64,000 bases of DNA from Bacillota bacterium (GCA_023421675.1 JAEZTC010000010.1:186001-250000); one strand, 5' to 3'. Counted from the first letter of the stretch, positions 1 through 9,243 are shown. Made by a program: numbers and translations. Notes: generated by a model from the letters alone, not told the origin.

Positions 1-2
1 AC

Positions 3-1787
3 CATGGAAAAACTACCCTGGTTGACGGAATGTTAAGACAAAGCGGTATCTTCAGAGAAAACGAGCAGGTACAGGAAAGGGTAATGGACTCAAACGAGCT
101 TGAGCGTGAGAGGGGAATTACCATACTTGCTAAAAACACTTCAGTTAATTATAAAGATATTAAAATCAATATAGTTGATACTCCGGGTCATGCTGATTTC
201 GGCGGAGAAGTAGAGCGTGTTCTTAAAATGGTAGACGGTGTTTTGCTGCTGGTAGATGCTTTTGAAGGCCCTATGCCTCAAACCCGTTTCGTATTGAGAA
301 AGGCACTGCAGCTTAACTTAAAGCCGATTGTTGTTGTAAATAAAATTGACAGGCCGGAAGCAAGGCCTTATGAGGTTATAGACGAGGTACTTGAACTCTT
401 TATAGAGCTTGGTGCAGATGATGACCAATTGGAATTCCCTGTTGTTTATGCATCTTCAAGAGATGGTTATGCCACTTTTGAACTTGAGGATGAAAAGAAG
501 GATTTAAAACCACTGCTTGATACTATTATTGAAAAGGTTCCGGCTCCTTCCGGCGACATGGAAAAATCCCTTCAATTGCTTGTTTCAAGCGTGGATTATG
601 ATGAGTATGTTGGACGAATTGCTATTGGGAGAGTTGAAAGAGGAAGTATAAAAGTTGGTCAGCAGGCTGTTGTATGCAAAAAAGACGGCTCTTTCCAGAA
701 TGTAAAGCTAAGCCGTTTGTATACATACGAAGGCCTTAAAAGAACAGAGGCTCAGGAAAGCAAATTTGGTGATATAGTTGCGGTATCAGGAATATCTGAT
801 ATTTTTATCGGTGAAACAATCTGCGATGTAGAAAACCCGGAACCGCTGCCGTTTGTTGATATAGATGAACCAACCATATCAATGACTTTTTCAGTTAACG
901 ACAGTCCTTTTGCCGGACGTGAAGGCACTTATGTTACAACAAGGCATTTGAGGGACAGGCTTTTCAGAGAGCTTGAGACAAATCTCAGCATGAGGGTTGA
1001 AGAAACTGAGACTGCTGATGCATTCAAGGTTTCAGGACGTGGTGAACTGCATCTTTCAATACTGATTGAAACTATGAGAAGACAGGGATATGAATTCCAG
1101 GTATCAAAGCCACAGGTTATTTACAAGACAGTTAACGACGAGCTTTTTGAACCTTTGGAATTACTGACAATAGATGTTCCTGAAGACTTCATGGGAGTTG
1201 TAATGGAAAAGCTGGGTTCAAGAAAAGCTGAAATGATTAACATGCACTCAGCTAATCAAGGATATATGAGGCTTGAATTCAAGATACCTGCAAGGGGTCT
1301 TATCGGTTATAGATCTGAGTTTTTGACTGATACCAAGGGAAATGGTATAATGAATCATATCTTCCATGGCTTTGAACCTTATAAGGGGGATATTCAGGGA
1401 AGACAAAGAGGCTCCATCGTTGCCTGGGAAACTGGTGAATCTATTACCTATGGACTTTACAATGCACAGGAAAGAGGATCATTGTTTATATCTGCAGGCA
1501 CTAAGGTTTATGAGGGTATGATAGTAGGCGAAAATGCCAGGGCTGAAGACATTACTGTAAATGTCTGCAAAAAGAAACATGTAACTAATATGCGTGCTTC
1601 TGGTTCGGATGAAGCTTTAAGACTTACTCCACCGGTTATATTAAGCCTTGAACAGGCGCTTGAGTTTATTGCCGATGATGAGCTTGTTGAGGTAACTCCG
1701 AAAAATATCAGACTTAGAAAAAAGATTCTTGATACGGAGCTTCGTGCGAAGTCCGAATCAAAACAAAGAAAAGCTCAACAGGATTAA
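3..1787 (+). CDS. typA: Ribosome-associated GTPase TypA/BipA (5' end outside window)
   Basis: Translational GTPase of the EF-G-like family that binds the 70S ribosome and helps 50S assembly and stress or cold adaptation. The open frame is already coding at base 3 (HGKTTLVDGML, the end of the G1 P-loop), so the start codon and about 15-20 residues lie upstream of the window; an internal ATG at position 30 is not the true start. Visible motifs are ERERGITI (switch I), DTPGHADFGG (G3) and NKID (G4), then domain II, EF-G-like domains III and V and the family-specific C-terminal domain ending in a basic tail. It ends 47 bases before mltG. Family assignment is secure. Confidence 0.95.
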   Translation, partial: HGKTTLVDGMLRQSGIFRENEQVQERVMDSNELERERGITILAKNTSVNYKDIKINIVDTPGHADFGGEVERVLKMVDGVLLLVDAFEGPMPQTRFVLRKALQLNLKPIVVVNKIDRPEARPYEVIDEVLELFIELGADDDQLEFPVVYASSRDGYATFELEDEKKDLKPLLDTIIEKVPAPSGDMEKSLQLLVSSVDYDEYVGRIAIGRVERGSIKVGQQAVVCKKDGSFQNVKLSRLYTYEGLKRTEAQESKFGDIVAVSGISDIFIGETICDVENPEPLPFVDIDEPTISMTFSVNDSPFAGREGTYVTTRHLRDRLFRELETNLSMRVEETETADAFKVSGRGELHLSILIETMRRQGYEFQVSKPQVIYKTVNDELFEPLELLTIDVPEDFMGVVMEKLGSRKAEMINMHSANQGYMRLEFKIPARGLIGYRSEFLTDTKGNGIMNHIFHGFEPYKGDIQGRQRGSIVAWETGESITYGLYNAQERGSLFISAGTKVYEGMIVGENARAEDITVNVCKKKHVTNMRASGSDEALRLTPPVILSLEQALEFIADDELVEVTPKNIRLRKKILDTELRAKSESKQRKAQQD

Positions 1788-1834
1788 AATATATACTCGG
1801 AACGGTATGTATAAGAATAGAGGTGAGTACAGAG

Positions 1835-3082
1835 ATGAAGCAAGAAGAAATTATGGTAAATGTAAGAGAACCTCAGAGTATTGAAGAAAATTATGATAAT
1901 ACAAACCAGCTTAAAAGAAGAAGGGAGCCTCCCAAAAGAAGCAACAGGAATTCAGACAATCAGGGAGGCGGATCAGATAATGGTCAAAAAAAGCCTAAAA
2001 GTAAATTAAGGCCATGGATGATTATTATAGGAAGCCTTTTAATACTTGTTCTTATTTGCTTTATCCTTACTTACAATTCAATAATAAACGGTAAGGATGA
2101 TATAGTAGTAAATCTTGATATCCCGCCTGAGCAGGGAATAACCATTGAGATTCCGCGAGGATCATCTACAGGTGACATAGCAAAGCTGCTTGAGAAGGAA
2201 GGGGTAATAACTCATCCTACTATTTACAAAATAATATCAAAACTGAATGGCTTTGATAGCTTGTATCAATCAGGTGTACATATAATTCCTAAGGATTCAT
2301 CAAGAAATAACATATTCAAGATAGTATCCAAGTATCAGGAGATAATGAAGATATTATCGAGCAGTCCAAGAAGTGTTAAGATTACCTTCAAGGAAGGAAT
2401 GACACTTAAGGAAGTAGCACAAAAGCTTTACGAGAAAAAAATAGTAAATATTGATGAGTTTATAAATGCAACACAAAAAAATAAGTTTAACTATAAGTTC
2501 CTTACCGGAATTCCTGACAGGGAGATGAAAATGCAGGGGTATTTGTTCCCTGATACATACGAGTTTGGAATGAAGGAAAAAGTCAATGAAGTAGTAGAAA
2601 AAATGCTTGATAACTTTAATAATAAGTTTAAACCTGAATACTATGAGCAGGCAAAGAAGCTTAATATGTCTGTAGACCAGATAATTACGCTTGCATCAAT
2701 AATAGAGCATGAATCAAGCAAATCTGACGAAAGAAAGATTATTGCAGGTGTATTTTATAACAGGTTAAAGAGCAAGGATCCAACGCTAAGAAGTCTTCAG
2801 TCGTGTGCAACGGTACAGTATATACTTAAAAGCAATGGGATTAGCAGAGAGGTTTTAACAATAAAGGATACCCAAATAAACAATCCTTACAATACTTATT
2901 TACATGAAGGATTGCCTCCTGGACCAATTTGTTCTCCAAGCCTGGATGCGATTAAAGCTGCACTGTATCCTGAAAAAACTGACTATATGTACTTTGTTGC
3001 CAGGGGAGACGGTACAAACCAATTTTCAAAGACATTTAAGGAACATGAAGCTGCTATGAAGAAATATGGTTTATTAAAATAA
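1835..3082 (+). CDS. mltG: Endolytic murein transglycosylase MltG (YceG family)
   Basis: Membrane-anchored lytic transglycosylase that cleaves nascent glycan strands and so sets their length. A basic, low-complexity cytoplasmic N-terminus of about 55 residues is followed by one transmembrane helix (PWMIIIGSLLILVLICFILT), a LysM-like region and the YceG catalytic domain. The catalytic Glu lies in ASIIEHES near residue 290, and the family motif NNPYNTY...GLPPGPI is present near the end. A GTG at 1823 could extend the frame by four codons, but GAGGTGAG sits about 8 bases before the ATG at 1835, so I chose that start. Gene order mltG-trmR-U32 matches yrrL-yrrM-yrrN/O of Bacillus. A terminator follows. 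Confidence 0.93.
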   Translation: MKQEEIMVNVREPQSIEENYDNTNQLKRRREPPKRSNRNSDNQGGGSDNGQKKPKSKLRPWMIIIGSLLILVLICFILTYNSIINGKDDIVVNLDIPPEQGITIEIPRGSSTGDIAKLLEKEGVITHPTIYKIISKLNGFDSLYQSGVHIIPKDSSRNNIFKIVSKYQEIMKILSSSPRSVKITFKEGMTLKEVAQKLYEKKIVNIDEFINATQKNKFNYKFLTGIPDREMKMQGYLFPDTYEFGMKEKVNEVVEKMLDNFNNKFKPEYYEQAKKLNMSVDQIITLASIIEHESSKSDERKIIAGVFYNRLKSKDPTLRSLQSCATVQYILKSNGISREVLTIKDTQINNPYNTYLHEGLPPGPICSPSLDAIKAALYPEKTDYMYFVARGDGTNQFSKTFKEHEAAMKKYGLLK

Positions 3083-3110
3083 AATGTGGGGCGCATGCCC
3101 CACATTTTTT
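3082..3110 (+). terminator. Intrinsic terminator after mltG
   Basis: Perfect stem AATGTGGGGC / GCCCCACATT with a four-base GCAT loop, followed by a run of T. It sits directly after the mltG stop codon and separates it from trmR. Confidence 0.9.
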
Positions 3111-3144
3111 AGGTAGGTTTTAATTTTGTTATTGGAGATTAAAT

Positions 3145-3786
3145 ATGATTTGTTATGATTATATTAATGAATATATTAGAAATACAATAAGCAAAAGTGA
3201 AGGTTTATTAAAGGAATTGGAGCTATTTGCCCAAGAGAACCATGTTCCTATTGTACAGCCTGAAGTTGCAAAACTTATTGTTGTTTTGGGTAAAATGATA
3301 AGACCTGAAAGAATTCTTGAGGTGGGTACTGCCATAGGTTATTCGGCAATACTCATGTCAGGTATTTTAGCTTCAGGAGGAAAAATTGATACAATCGAAA
3401 GATATGACTTGATGATAGAACGTGCAAAAAGTAACATCAAGCAGGCAGGACTTGAAAACACTATTAATGTATTGCCGGGAGATGCATCAGAGGTTTTAAA
3501 ATGCCTTGATAAAAAATATGACATGATTCTTCTTGATGCTGCAAAAGGACAGTATGGAGAATTTTTGCCCGATTGCCTTAGAATGCTGAAAAAAGGCGGA
3601 CTTTTGTTCTCTGATAATGTTCTCTACAAGGGAATGATTGCAAATGATGAACTTGTGGTCAGAAGAAAAAAGACCATTGTAAAAAGAATGAGGGATTATC
3701 TTACACAAATATGCAGCAGCAGCGAACTTGAGACAAGCCTTCTTCCGGTTGGAGACGGTGTGGCACTTAGCTATAAGATTACTTGA
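3145..3786 (+). CDS. trmR: tRNA 5-hydroxyuridine methyltransferase TrmR (O-methyltransferase family 3)
   Basis: SAM-dependent O-methyltransferase of 213 residues, the usual family length. SAM-binding motif I is seen as ILEVGTAIGYSA, an acidic residue follows in DTIERYD, and the metal/active-site region MILLDAAKGQY lies near residue 130. In Bacillus subtilis the orthologue in the same gene order (YrrM, now TrmR) converts 5-hydroxyuridine to 5-methoxyuridine at tRNA position 34, using the product of the neighbouring U32 proteins. The downstream U32 gene here makes that role more likely than a catechol-type O-methyltransferase. Function is inferred from family and context. Confidence 0.85.
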   Translation: MICYDYINEYIRNTISKSEGLLKELELFAQENHVPIVQPEVAKLIVVLGKMIRPERILEVGTAIGYSAILMSGILASGGKIDTIERYDLMIERAKSNIKQAGLENTINVLPGDASEVLKCLDKKYDMILLDAAKGQYGEFLPDCLRMLKKGGLLFSDNVLYKGMIANDELVVRRKKTIVKRMRDYLTQICSSSELETSLLPVGDGVALSYKIT

Positions 3787-3828
3787 TTATAATTTATTTA
3801 AATTATTAGTTAAAAGGAGTAACCCAGA

Positions 3829-5064
3829 TTGAAAAACACAAATAAAGTGGAGCTGCTCGCTCCGGCAGGAAACCTTGAAAAACTTAAAATGGCTGTTTTA
3901 TATGGGGCAGATGCGGTTTACATGGGTGGTGAAGCGTATGGACTTAGAGCTTATGCAGATAATTTCGGCCCTGAAGAAATGCAGGAAGGAATAAACTTTG
4001 CACATGAACACGGAAAAAAGGTTTATATAACTTTAAATATTATTCCTCACAACCAGGATTTGAAAGGCATGCCTGAATATATTAAGCAGATAGTAAGTAT
4101 GGGCGTAGATGCTGTTATCGTATCAGATCCTGGAGTCTATTCAATTGTTAAGGAAAATGCACCTGGTCTGGAAATTCATATAAGTACGCAGGCGAACAAT
4201 ACAAACTGGCGAAGTGCAAGGTTTTGGCATGAGCTTGGTGCAACAAGGGTGATTCTTGCACGTGAAATGTCTCTTGACGAGATTTCTGAAATAAGAAAAA
4301 ATGTTGCAGATGAGCTTGAACTTGAAGTTTTTGTACATGGTGCAATGTGTATTTCTTATTCGGGACGCTGCCTGTTAAGTAACTATATGACCGGAAGGGA
4401 TTCCAACAGAGGTCTTTGTGCTCATCCGTGCAGATGGAAGTATTATCTGGTTGAAGAAAAGAGGCCGGGAGAATACCTGCCTGTATATGAAAATGAGAGA
4501 GGTACTTTTATATTCAATTCTAAGGATCTTTGCATGATAGAATATATACCTGAACTGGTTGCTTCAGGGGTTACCAGTCTGAAGATTGAAGGACGTATGA
4601 AAAGTTCGTATTATGTAGCCACTGTAATAAAAGCATACAGACAAGCAATAGATGCGTACTATGCTAACCCTGAAGGTTACAGTTTTAAACCTGTTTGGCT
4701 GGAAGAGGTTTCAAAGGCAAGCCACAGGGAGTTTACTACAGGTTTTTACTTTGGAAAGCCTCAAAATAGCGGTCAGGTATATAATACAAGCTCATATATC
4801 AGAGATTATGATTTTGTCGGAATGGTTACGGCATTTGACAAGGAAACAGGGATAGCTACCATTGAACAACGCAACAGGATGTTCAAAGGTGAAACTTTAG
4901 AGGTTGTAAGGCCTGTGGGTCAGTATTTCCTTCAGGAAATCAAAAGAATGGAAAATGGGGACCATGAAGAAATTGATGTTGCACCACATCCTCAAATGAC
5001 AGTGTTTATGCCTCTTGATCAGGAGGTTGAACCTTTTACCATGCTTAGGAGAAAAGGTGAATAA
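3829..5064 (+). CDS. trhP: U32-family protein, probable tRNA uridine 5-hydroxylation protein TrhP
   Basis: Annotated historically as a U32 collagenase-like peptidase, but the family acts in prephenate-dependent tRNA U34 hydroxylation (TrhP), placing it one step before TrmR. The U32 signature is visible around residues 169-200: E-x-F-x-H-G-A-M-C...G-R-C-L-L-S, followed by C-A-H-P-C; these cysteines probably bind an iron-sulfur cluster. KIEGRMKS is a second conserved motif. Translation starts at TTG 3829 behind AAAAGGAG. Length 411 residues matches YrrO-type proteins. Bacillus has two tandem U32 genes here; only one is present. Confidence 0.85.
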   Translation: MKNTNKVELLAPAGNLEKLKMAVLYGADAVYMGGEAYGLRAYADNFGPEEMQEGINFAHEHGKKVYITLNIIPHNQDLKGMPEYIKQIVSMGVDAVIVSDPGVYSIVKENAPGLEIHISTQANNTNWRSARFWHELGATRVILAREMSLDEISEIRKNVADELELEVFVHGAMCISYSGRCLLSNYMTGRDSNRGLCAHPCRWKYYLVEEKRPGEYLPVYENERGTFIFNSKDLCMIEYIPELVASGVTSLKIEGRMKSSYYVATVIKAYRQAIDAYYANPEGYSFKPVWLEEVSKASHREFTTGFYFGKPQNSGQVYNTSSYIRDYDFVGMVTAFDKETGIATIEQRNRMFKGETLEVVRPVGQYFLQEIKRMENGDHEEIDVAPHPQMTVFMPLDQEVEPFTMLRRKGE

Positions 5065-5146
5065 TAAAGTGATTGGAATAATAACCCTTTGTTCTTGGGA
5101 AGAATTACTCTAAAAGTGATTTATCCAAAGATTAAGGGGTTTTTTT

Positions 5147-6802
5147 ATGTCCATAAAAAGATACAGCTTTTTATTAAAAATTATAGCGGCCTTGTTTGCA
5201 CTTCTGCTTATAAGAGTCTCATACCTTCAGTTTGTTAAGGGTGGGAGTCTTCTTAAGGCTGCAACCAGCCAAAGAGAGATTAACGTACCTATAGAACGTA
5301 TTAGAGGTGATATAAGAGACAGAAACGGTATACCTTTTACAAACAATGACAGAAAAAATCTTGTAGTTATAAAGACTTCAATCTTAAGGGGAAGAGACAA
5401 TGACATTCAAAACCTGGCAGAAATATTGAAAATTGACGGTGAACAGCTTAAAAGTGATATTGAACTCAATATGTCGCCAATAATCCGTGAAATTGACGAA
5501 CCTACCAGAAATGCTTTGCTTTCGTCGAAGATTGATGGTGCATCCGTTATTTATACCTTATCAAGATATGGGAGCAATTCTGTCGCAAAACATATAAATG
5601 GCTATGTTGCTGCATCATCGGGTATTGGTGAGACTGGGATAGAAAAAGTTTTTGAGAATACTCTTAAAATTTCCGGTAAAAGCAATATAGGTGCTGTAAC
5701 AGATGCAAGAAACAATCTTATAAAGGGGCTTGGCTACCGTGTTTTTATGCCTCAAATCTCAAATAAGCAGGATGTAAAACTGACACTTGATTATCATATT
5801 CAGAAAATAGTTGAAGATGTTATGGATAGAAATGCTGTAACCGGAGCTGTAGTAGTTGAAGACATATCTAATGGTGATGTTGTTGCAATTGCCAGCAAAC
5901 CAGACTTTGACCAGAATAATGTGGGAGATTATCTTAACAGTGATAAAAGGGAACTTTTCAACAGGGCTGTTGCTTCCTACAATCTTGGCTCGATTTTTAA
6001 AATAATAGACGTATCTCTTTTTTATGAGAATGGATATGACCAAACTGATGAGTATTTTTGCTCTGGATCAATAAAAATAGGAGATACCGAATTTAAGTGC
6101 CAGTCATATGCCAGCGGAGGTCATGGGATGCTGGATATTACAAAAGCATTCGAAGTATCCTGCAATCCATGGTTTATAAACCTTGGGCAAAAAATTGGCT
6201 TTAAAAATCTGATTAAAAAGGCTGAAAGCTTTGGATTAGGAAAGGCTACAGGTATAAAGGAACAGGGTATGGAGGAATCTTCAGGAAAGCTTCCTAATTT
6301 GGATTCAAGGTATTCACTTGGTGATGTTGCAAATATTTCAATCGGACAGGGTGAGATAATGGTAACTCCGCTGCAGGTTGCAAATCTTGTTGCAACGATA
6401 GCAAACGGCGGTATAAAGCATACAATGAATATAGTGGATTCAATTACAGACAGAGATGGAAATATAATTAAGTCCTTAAGGAATGACCGGGATGAAAGAG
6501 TCATTTCTAAATATGTTGCTGATAAGGTCAAATACCTTATGGAGCAGGTTACAATGAACGGCTCAGGTACAAAAGCAGCACTTACCATGTATGGGGGTTC
6601 TGGCGGTAAAACCGGTACTGCTGAAACAGGACAGTTTATCGATGGTATTCAGGTTGTTCACGCCTGGTTTGCAGGCTTTTTCCCACAAAAGTCTCCGAAA
6701 TATTCAATTGCAGTCTTTGTTGAAAACGGGAAAAGCGGGGGTCAGGTAGCGGCTCCGATATTTGAACAGATTGCTGAAGAAATCTCAAAAAAAGGATTTT
6801 AA
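5147..6802 (+). CDS. Class B penicillin-binding protein (transpeptidase), no PASTA domain
   Basis: Monofunctional peptidoglycan D,D-transpeptidase of 551 residues. It has an N-terminal transmembrane anchor (residues 8-28), a PBP dimerisation-type region and a transpeptidase domain. All three active-site motifs are visible: S-I-F-K near residue 281 (family usually STFK), S-C-N near 337 and K-T-G-T near 487. RBS AAGGGG precedes the ATG. Unlike the PBP at 50.6 kb it lacks PASTA repeats and is shorter. It lies directly upstream of sigK, so a sporulation-cortex or mother-cell role is possible, but this is inference only. Confidence 0.85.
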   Translation: MSIKRYSFLLKIIAALFALLLIRVSYLQFVKGGSLLKAATSQREINVPIERIRGDIRDRNGIPFTNNDRKNLVVIKTSILRGRDNDIQNLAEILKIDGEQLKSDIELNMSPIIREIDEPTRNALLSSKIDGASVIYTLSRYGSNSVAKHINGYVAASSGIGETGIEKVFENTLKISGKSNIGAVTDARNNLIKGLGYRVFMPQISNKQDVKLTLDYHIQKIVEDVMDRNAVTGAVVVEDISNGDVVAIASKPDFDQNNVGDYLNSDKRELFNRAVASYNLGSIFKIIDVSLFYENGYDQTDEYFCSGSIKIGDTEFKCQSYASGGHGMLDITKAFEVSCNPWFINLGQKIGFKNLIKKAESFGLGKATGIKEQGMEESSGKLPNLDSRYSLGDVANISIGQGEIMVTPLQVANLVATIANGGIKHTMNIVDSITDRDGNIIKSLRNDRDERVISKYVADKVKYLMEQVTMNGSGTKAALTMYGGSGGKTGTAETGQFIDGIQVVHAWFAGFFPQKSPKYSIAVFVENGKSGGQVAAPIFEQIAEEISKKGF

Positions 6803-6831
6803 TTGTACTGGCACGTGAATGAAACTTTTCT

Positions 6832-6839
6832 CATATAAT
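6832..6839 (+). promoter_or_regulatory. Possible sigma-E-like -10 element for sigK
   Basis: CATATAAT about 34 bases before the sigK TTG start is one mismatch from the sigma-E -10 consensus CATACAAT. No convincing sigma-E -35 element is seen at the right distance, and the same bases contain a sigma-A-like TATAAT. In Bacillus sigK is transcribed by sigma-E with SpoIIID, so the position is reasonable but the call is weak. Confidence 0.3.
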
Positions 6840-6872
6840 TATAAGGTATCCTATTTTTAGGAGGGACCTTAT

Positions 6873-7583
6873 TTGCTTCTCGATATATTTTCTGTACTAT
6901 CTGGAGCAATAAACAATATCTTTATTCTACTTGGTTATGTATCAAATGCAAATTCTTTCCCACAACCACTCTCGCCTGAGGAGGAGCAAAAATATATACA
7001 GATGTACAAGGATGGAAACGAGGAGGCGAGGAATGTTCTTATTGAAAGGAACCTTCGGCTTGTTGCCCATATTGTCAAGAAGTACAATTCTACAGGAAAT
7101 GACTGCGATGATTTGATTTCAATAGGCACTATAGGCTTGATCAAGGCGATATCGACATTCGATAACCAAAAAGGAACACGCCTTGCAACATATGCAGCAA
7201 GATGCATAGAAAATGAAATTCTTATGCAGATACGTTCAAGCAAAAAAATACAGGCTGAAGTATCGCTGCAGGACCCTATAGGAGTGGATAAAGAGGGAAA
7301 CGAAATAACGCTGATAGATGTTATCGGCAATGAGGCAGAATCCATCGTAGACGAAGTAGAACTTAAGATGCAGGTAAAAAAGCTTTATAATAAAATGAAG
7401 TCTGTGCTCAAGAGCAGGGAAAAGGTAGTACTTGAGCTGCGGTACGGCCTGCTTAACGGAACAACAAAGACGCAGCGTGAGATTGCCAAGATGCTTGGGA
7501 TATCAAGGTCATACGTATCAAGGATTGAAAAGAAGGCAATCAAGAAGCTGAGTAAGGAGCTAAAAACTGAAAACTGCAGGTAA
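6873..7583 (+). CDS. sigK: RNA polymerase sporulation sigma factor sigma-K
   Basis: Late mother-cell sigma factor of 236 residues. It has a hydrophobic pro-sequence-like N-terminus, then PQPLSPEEE, region 2 (ERNLRLVAHIVKKY, DDLISIGTIGLIKAI, TYAARCIENEILM) and a region 4 helix-turn-helix (TQREIAKMLGISRSYVSRIE). The text closely matches sigma-K rather than sigma-E, F or G. TTG start at 6873 follows an AGGAGGGA ribosome site. The gene is continuous: there is no skin-type intervening element of the kind that splits sigK in some Bacillus and Clostridium genomes. A terminator follows, then repeat element A. Confidence 0.93.
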   Translation: MLLDIFSVLSGAINNIFILLGYVSNANSFPQPLSPEEEQKYIQMYKDGNEEARNVLIERNLRLVAHIVKKYNSTGNDCDDLISIGTIGLIKAISTFDNQKGTRLATYAARCIENEILMQIRSSKKIQAEVSLQDPIGVDKEGNEITLIDVIGNEAESIVDEVELKMQVKKLYNKMKSVLKSREKVVLELRYGLLNGTTKTQREIAKMLGISRSYVSRIEKKAIKKLSKELKTENCR

Positions 7584-7586
7584 GTT

Positions 7587-7627
7587 GGACGGTTCTGCCA
7601 GGAAGGCGGGGCCGTTTGCTTTTTATA
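7587..7627 (+). terminator. Terminator after sigK
   Basis: Stem built from ACGG/CCGT outside and CTGCC/GGCGG inside with an AGGAA loop, then TTTGCTTTTTATA. A close relative of the same sequence lies at 9278-9313 after another gene. Confidence 0.65.
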
Positions 7628-7634
7628 TTGTGGG

Positions 7635-8215
7635 TCCGCTTTTTAAAAAGCGGACAAAATTATTTCTGGGGCGAAACCTGTTCGCCGCCACGGTTTCCCC
7701 CAGGCCCTACCTTCCATGGCTCGCCCTGGTGAAAGCCTACTGCGGCAGCTGTAAGCTGCTCGCTCGTTCTCAAGCCGGCACGATGCAACTTCGCTATCCT
7801 GCTCAGATGCAACTTGAATGGCCATCCAGGCCATTCACCGGCATTCGACCTTCGTTCGCAGCAACACCTGCCAGCTCAGCTTTCAATGGGCGGGGATGCG
7901 GGTAAACTCTACGAAGTGACTTCGTTAGAACTTTGTTTACAAAGTTCGGTATAGCCACTTGCATCATAGCCCAGAAGGCGCTTGGTGGAGTGACTAGAAA
8001 TTCCTGCATGCATTTACCAAGTCCGGCGAATTCGTCATGGATGACGGATTCAGGTGGGTATGTCAGGGATGACATTGGAACCGGCCGGACAGTAACAGGT
8101 ATGCAGGCTTGGAAGTTCTGTCGCGGAATCCGTTGCGCCCATCTTTTTAAGCCATCACGGCGCCTGAGTGACGCCTTTTGCCCCGCTTTACGGCGGCGAA
8201 AAGCGGGATAGAAGA
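7635..8215. repeat. GC-rich hairpin-bounded repeat, copy A (inverted relative to copy B)
   Basis: Fills the gap between sigK and the gene at 8338 and is clearly richer in GC than its surroundings. It is bounded by two hairpins with related stems: GTCCGCTTTTT/AAAAAGCGGAC on the left and CCCGCTTT/AAAGCGGG on the right. The core (about 7669-7906) aligns without gaps, at roughly 93% identity by eye, to the reverse complement of 11041-11281. A second shared block at 7928-7960 contains a perfect hairpin (GAACTTTG, TTTA loop, CAAAGTTC). Many internal short palindromes suggest a foldable RNA or DNA element. Copy A carries about 170-180 extra bases (roughly 7960-8135) missing from copy B. Open frames across it are not believable genes. 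Confidence 0.8.
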
Positions 8216-8337
8216 TTCGGTTTTTGAATTAAAGGGGACAGTTTTTGTTTAGTTGTTAATGTTAATAAAAGGTATGATATATATAAATGAGTTTTCTACC
8301 GATATAATTAATATCTGATTCTTCAAAGAGGTTGTAT

Positions 8338-9243
8338 ATGAAAAACGTTAAGAAAAATAAAAGAATTTGGTTTTCAATAACAGCCGTATTGATTCTGATA
8401 CTTGCAGCGAGCGCGTTTCTGATCTTCTGCCCCTCTCCCAAGCTTGACTCTGAAACATTAAACTACATTAAATATTATGACTCCAAGCCGTATAACCCTT
8501 TAAATCTAGACAAGCTGATAGATGCGGGCTATTGCCAGGCTATTAACAAGTCCTGTGAAGATAAGGGAATAAAGCTTACTGTAGATTGTCTTATCGGAGA
8601 CAACAAGAACTTTTACATAGGTTATACCCTTGAAAACAAAACTGGCAAAAAGACAAATGCAACAGTAGCGGTTCTGGACGATAAAGGCAAAAACCTGATT
8701 GCAGAAGTTATGGGAGCCGCCTTTTCTCCTGTGTTTGAAGGTAATAAGCAGTATGTACTTATTAATGTCAGTAAGATGGGCGACGACAATTTTATAATTC
8801 CTGATGAGATTACAGTTTCATGTGACAGAATTGATGAGTATACTAATGACAATACAGAACCAAAGATTATTAAAGGGAACTGGAAGGTGAGTTTTAGGGT
8901 AACAAATGAGCTTATTAAAGAAAAACCAAAATCCAGAACTCTCAATAATCAGGCACAACTAGCAGGTACAAGGATAGGTTTAAAGGCGTTAGAGGAATAT
9001 GCAACTTTCACAGAATTGATGTTTAAAATTGATAGTACTGATTTAAAATCAGTTTTGGATTATAGTTTTAGTCTTGAAGATGATAAGGGTAACAGTTATA
9101 TTAGGATTTATTCAAGGCCTCCATTATCAGATAATAAGCAGGTAAAGCTGTATTTTAATAAAAGTGTTTTGGAGAAATCATTAAAGTTATATCTAACAGG
9201 GCAAGATGGCTACGGTGAAAAATTGAGGATTGAAATTCAGTAA
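8338..9243 (+). CDS. Membrane-anchored protein resembling the extracytoplasmic DUF4179-type part of anti-sigma proteins
   Basis: 301 residues: short basic N-terminus, one transmembrane helix (IWFSITAVLILILAASAFLIF), then an extracytoplasmic beta-rich region. The stretch INKSCEDKGIKLTVDCLIGDNKN resembles the start of DUF4179-like domains found outside the membrane in clostridial and Bacillus ECF anti-sigma factors, but no cytoplasmic zinc-finger part is present. I place the start at ATG 8338, seven bases after GAGG, rather than TTG 8332. It converges on the anti-sigma gene and lies within the repeat-flanked island. The fold assignment is from pattern memory and moderate; function unknown. Confidence 0.6.
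   Translation: MKNVKKNKRIWFSITAVLILILAASAFLIFCPSPKLDSETLNYIKYYDSKPYNPLNLDKLIDAGYCQAINKSCEDKGIKLTVDCLIGDNKNFYIGYTLENKTGKKTNATVAVLDDKGKNLIAEVMGAAFSPVFEGNKQYVLINVSKMGDDNFIIPDEITVSCDRIDEYTNDNTEPKIIKGNWKVSFRVTNELIKEKPKSRTLNNQAQLAGTRIGLKALEEYATFTELMFKIDSTDLKSVLDYSFSLEDDKGNSYIRIYSRPPLSDNKQVKLYFNKSVLEKSLKLYLTGQDGYGEKLRIEIQ

Noticed and set aside
6873..7583. Skin-type element or split sigK
   Set aside because: The gene reads through from start to stop with all regions present and no recombinase gene is near.
7585..7905. Open frame of 106 codons across repeat A, with a related frame on the minus strand at 11040-11474
   Set aside because: The two frames align, but most differences change the amino acid, the composition is unlike the neighbouring genes, and there is no ribosome site. 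It is better explained by the repeat itself.
8228..8250. AAAGGGGACAG word at the end of repeat A, reminiscent of REP sequences linked to RAYT transposases
   Set aside because: Only one short copy is visible and no such transposase is in the window; not enough to call.
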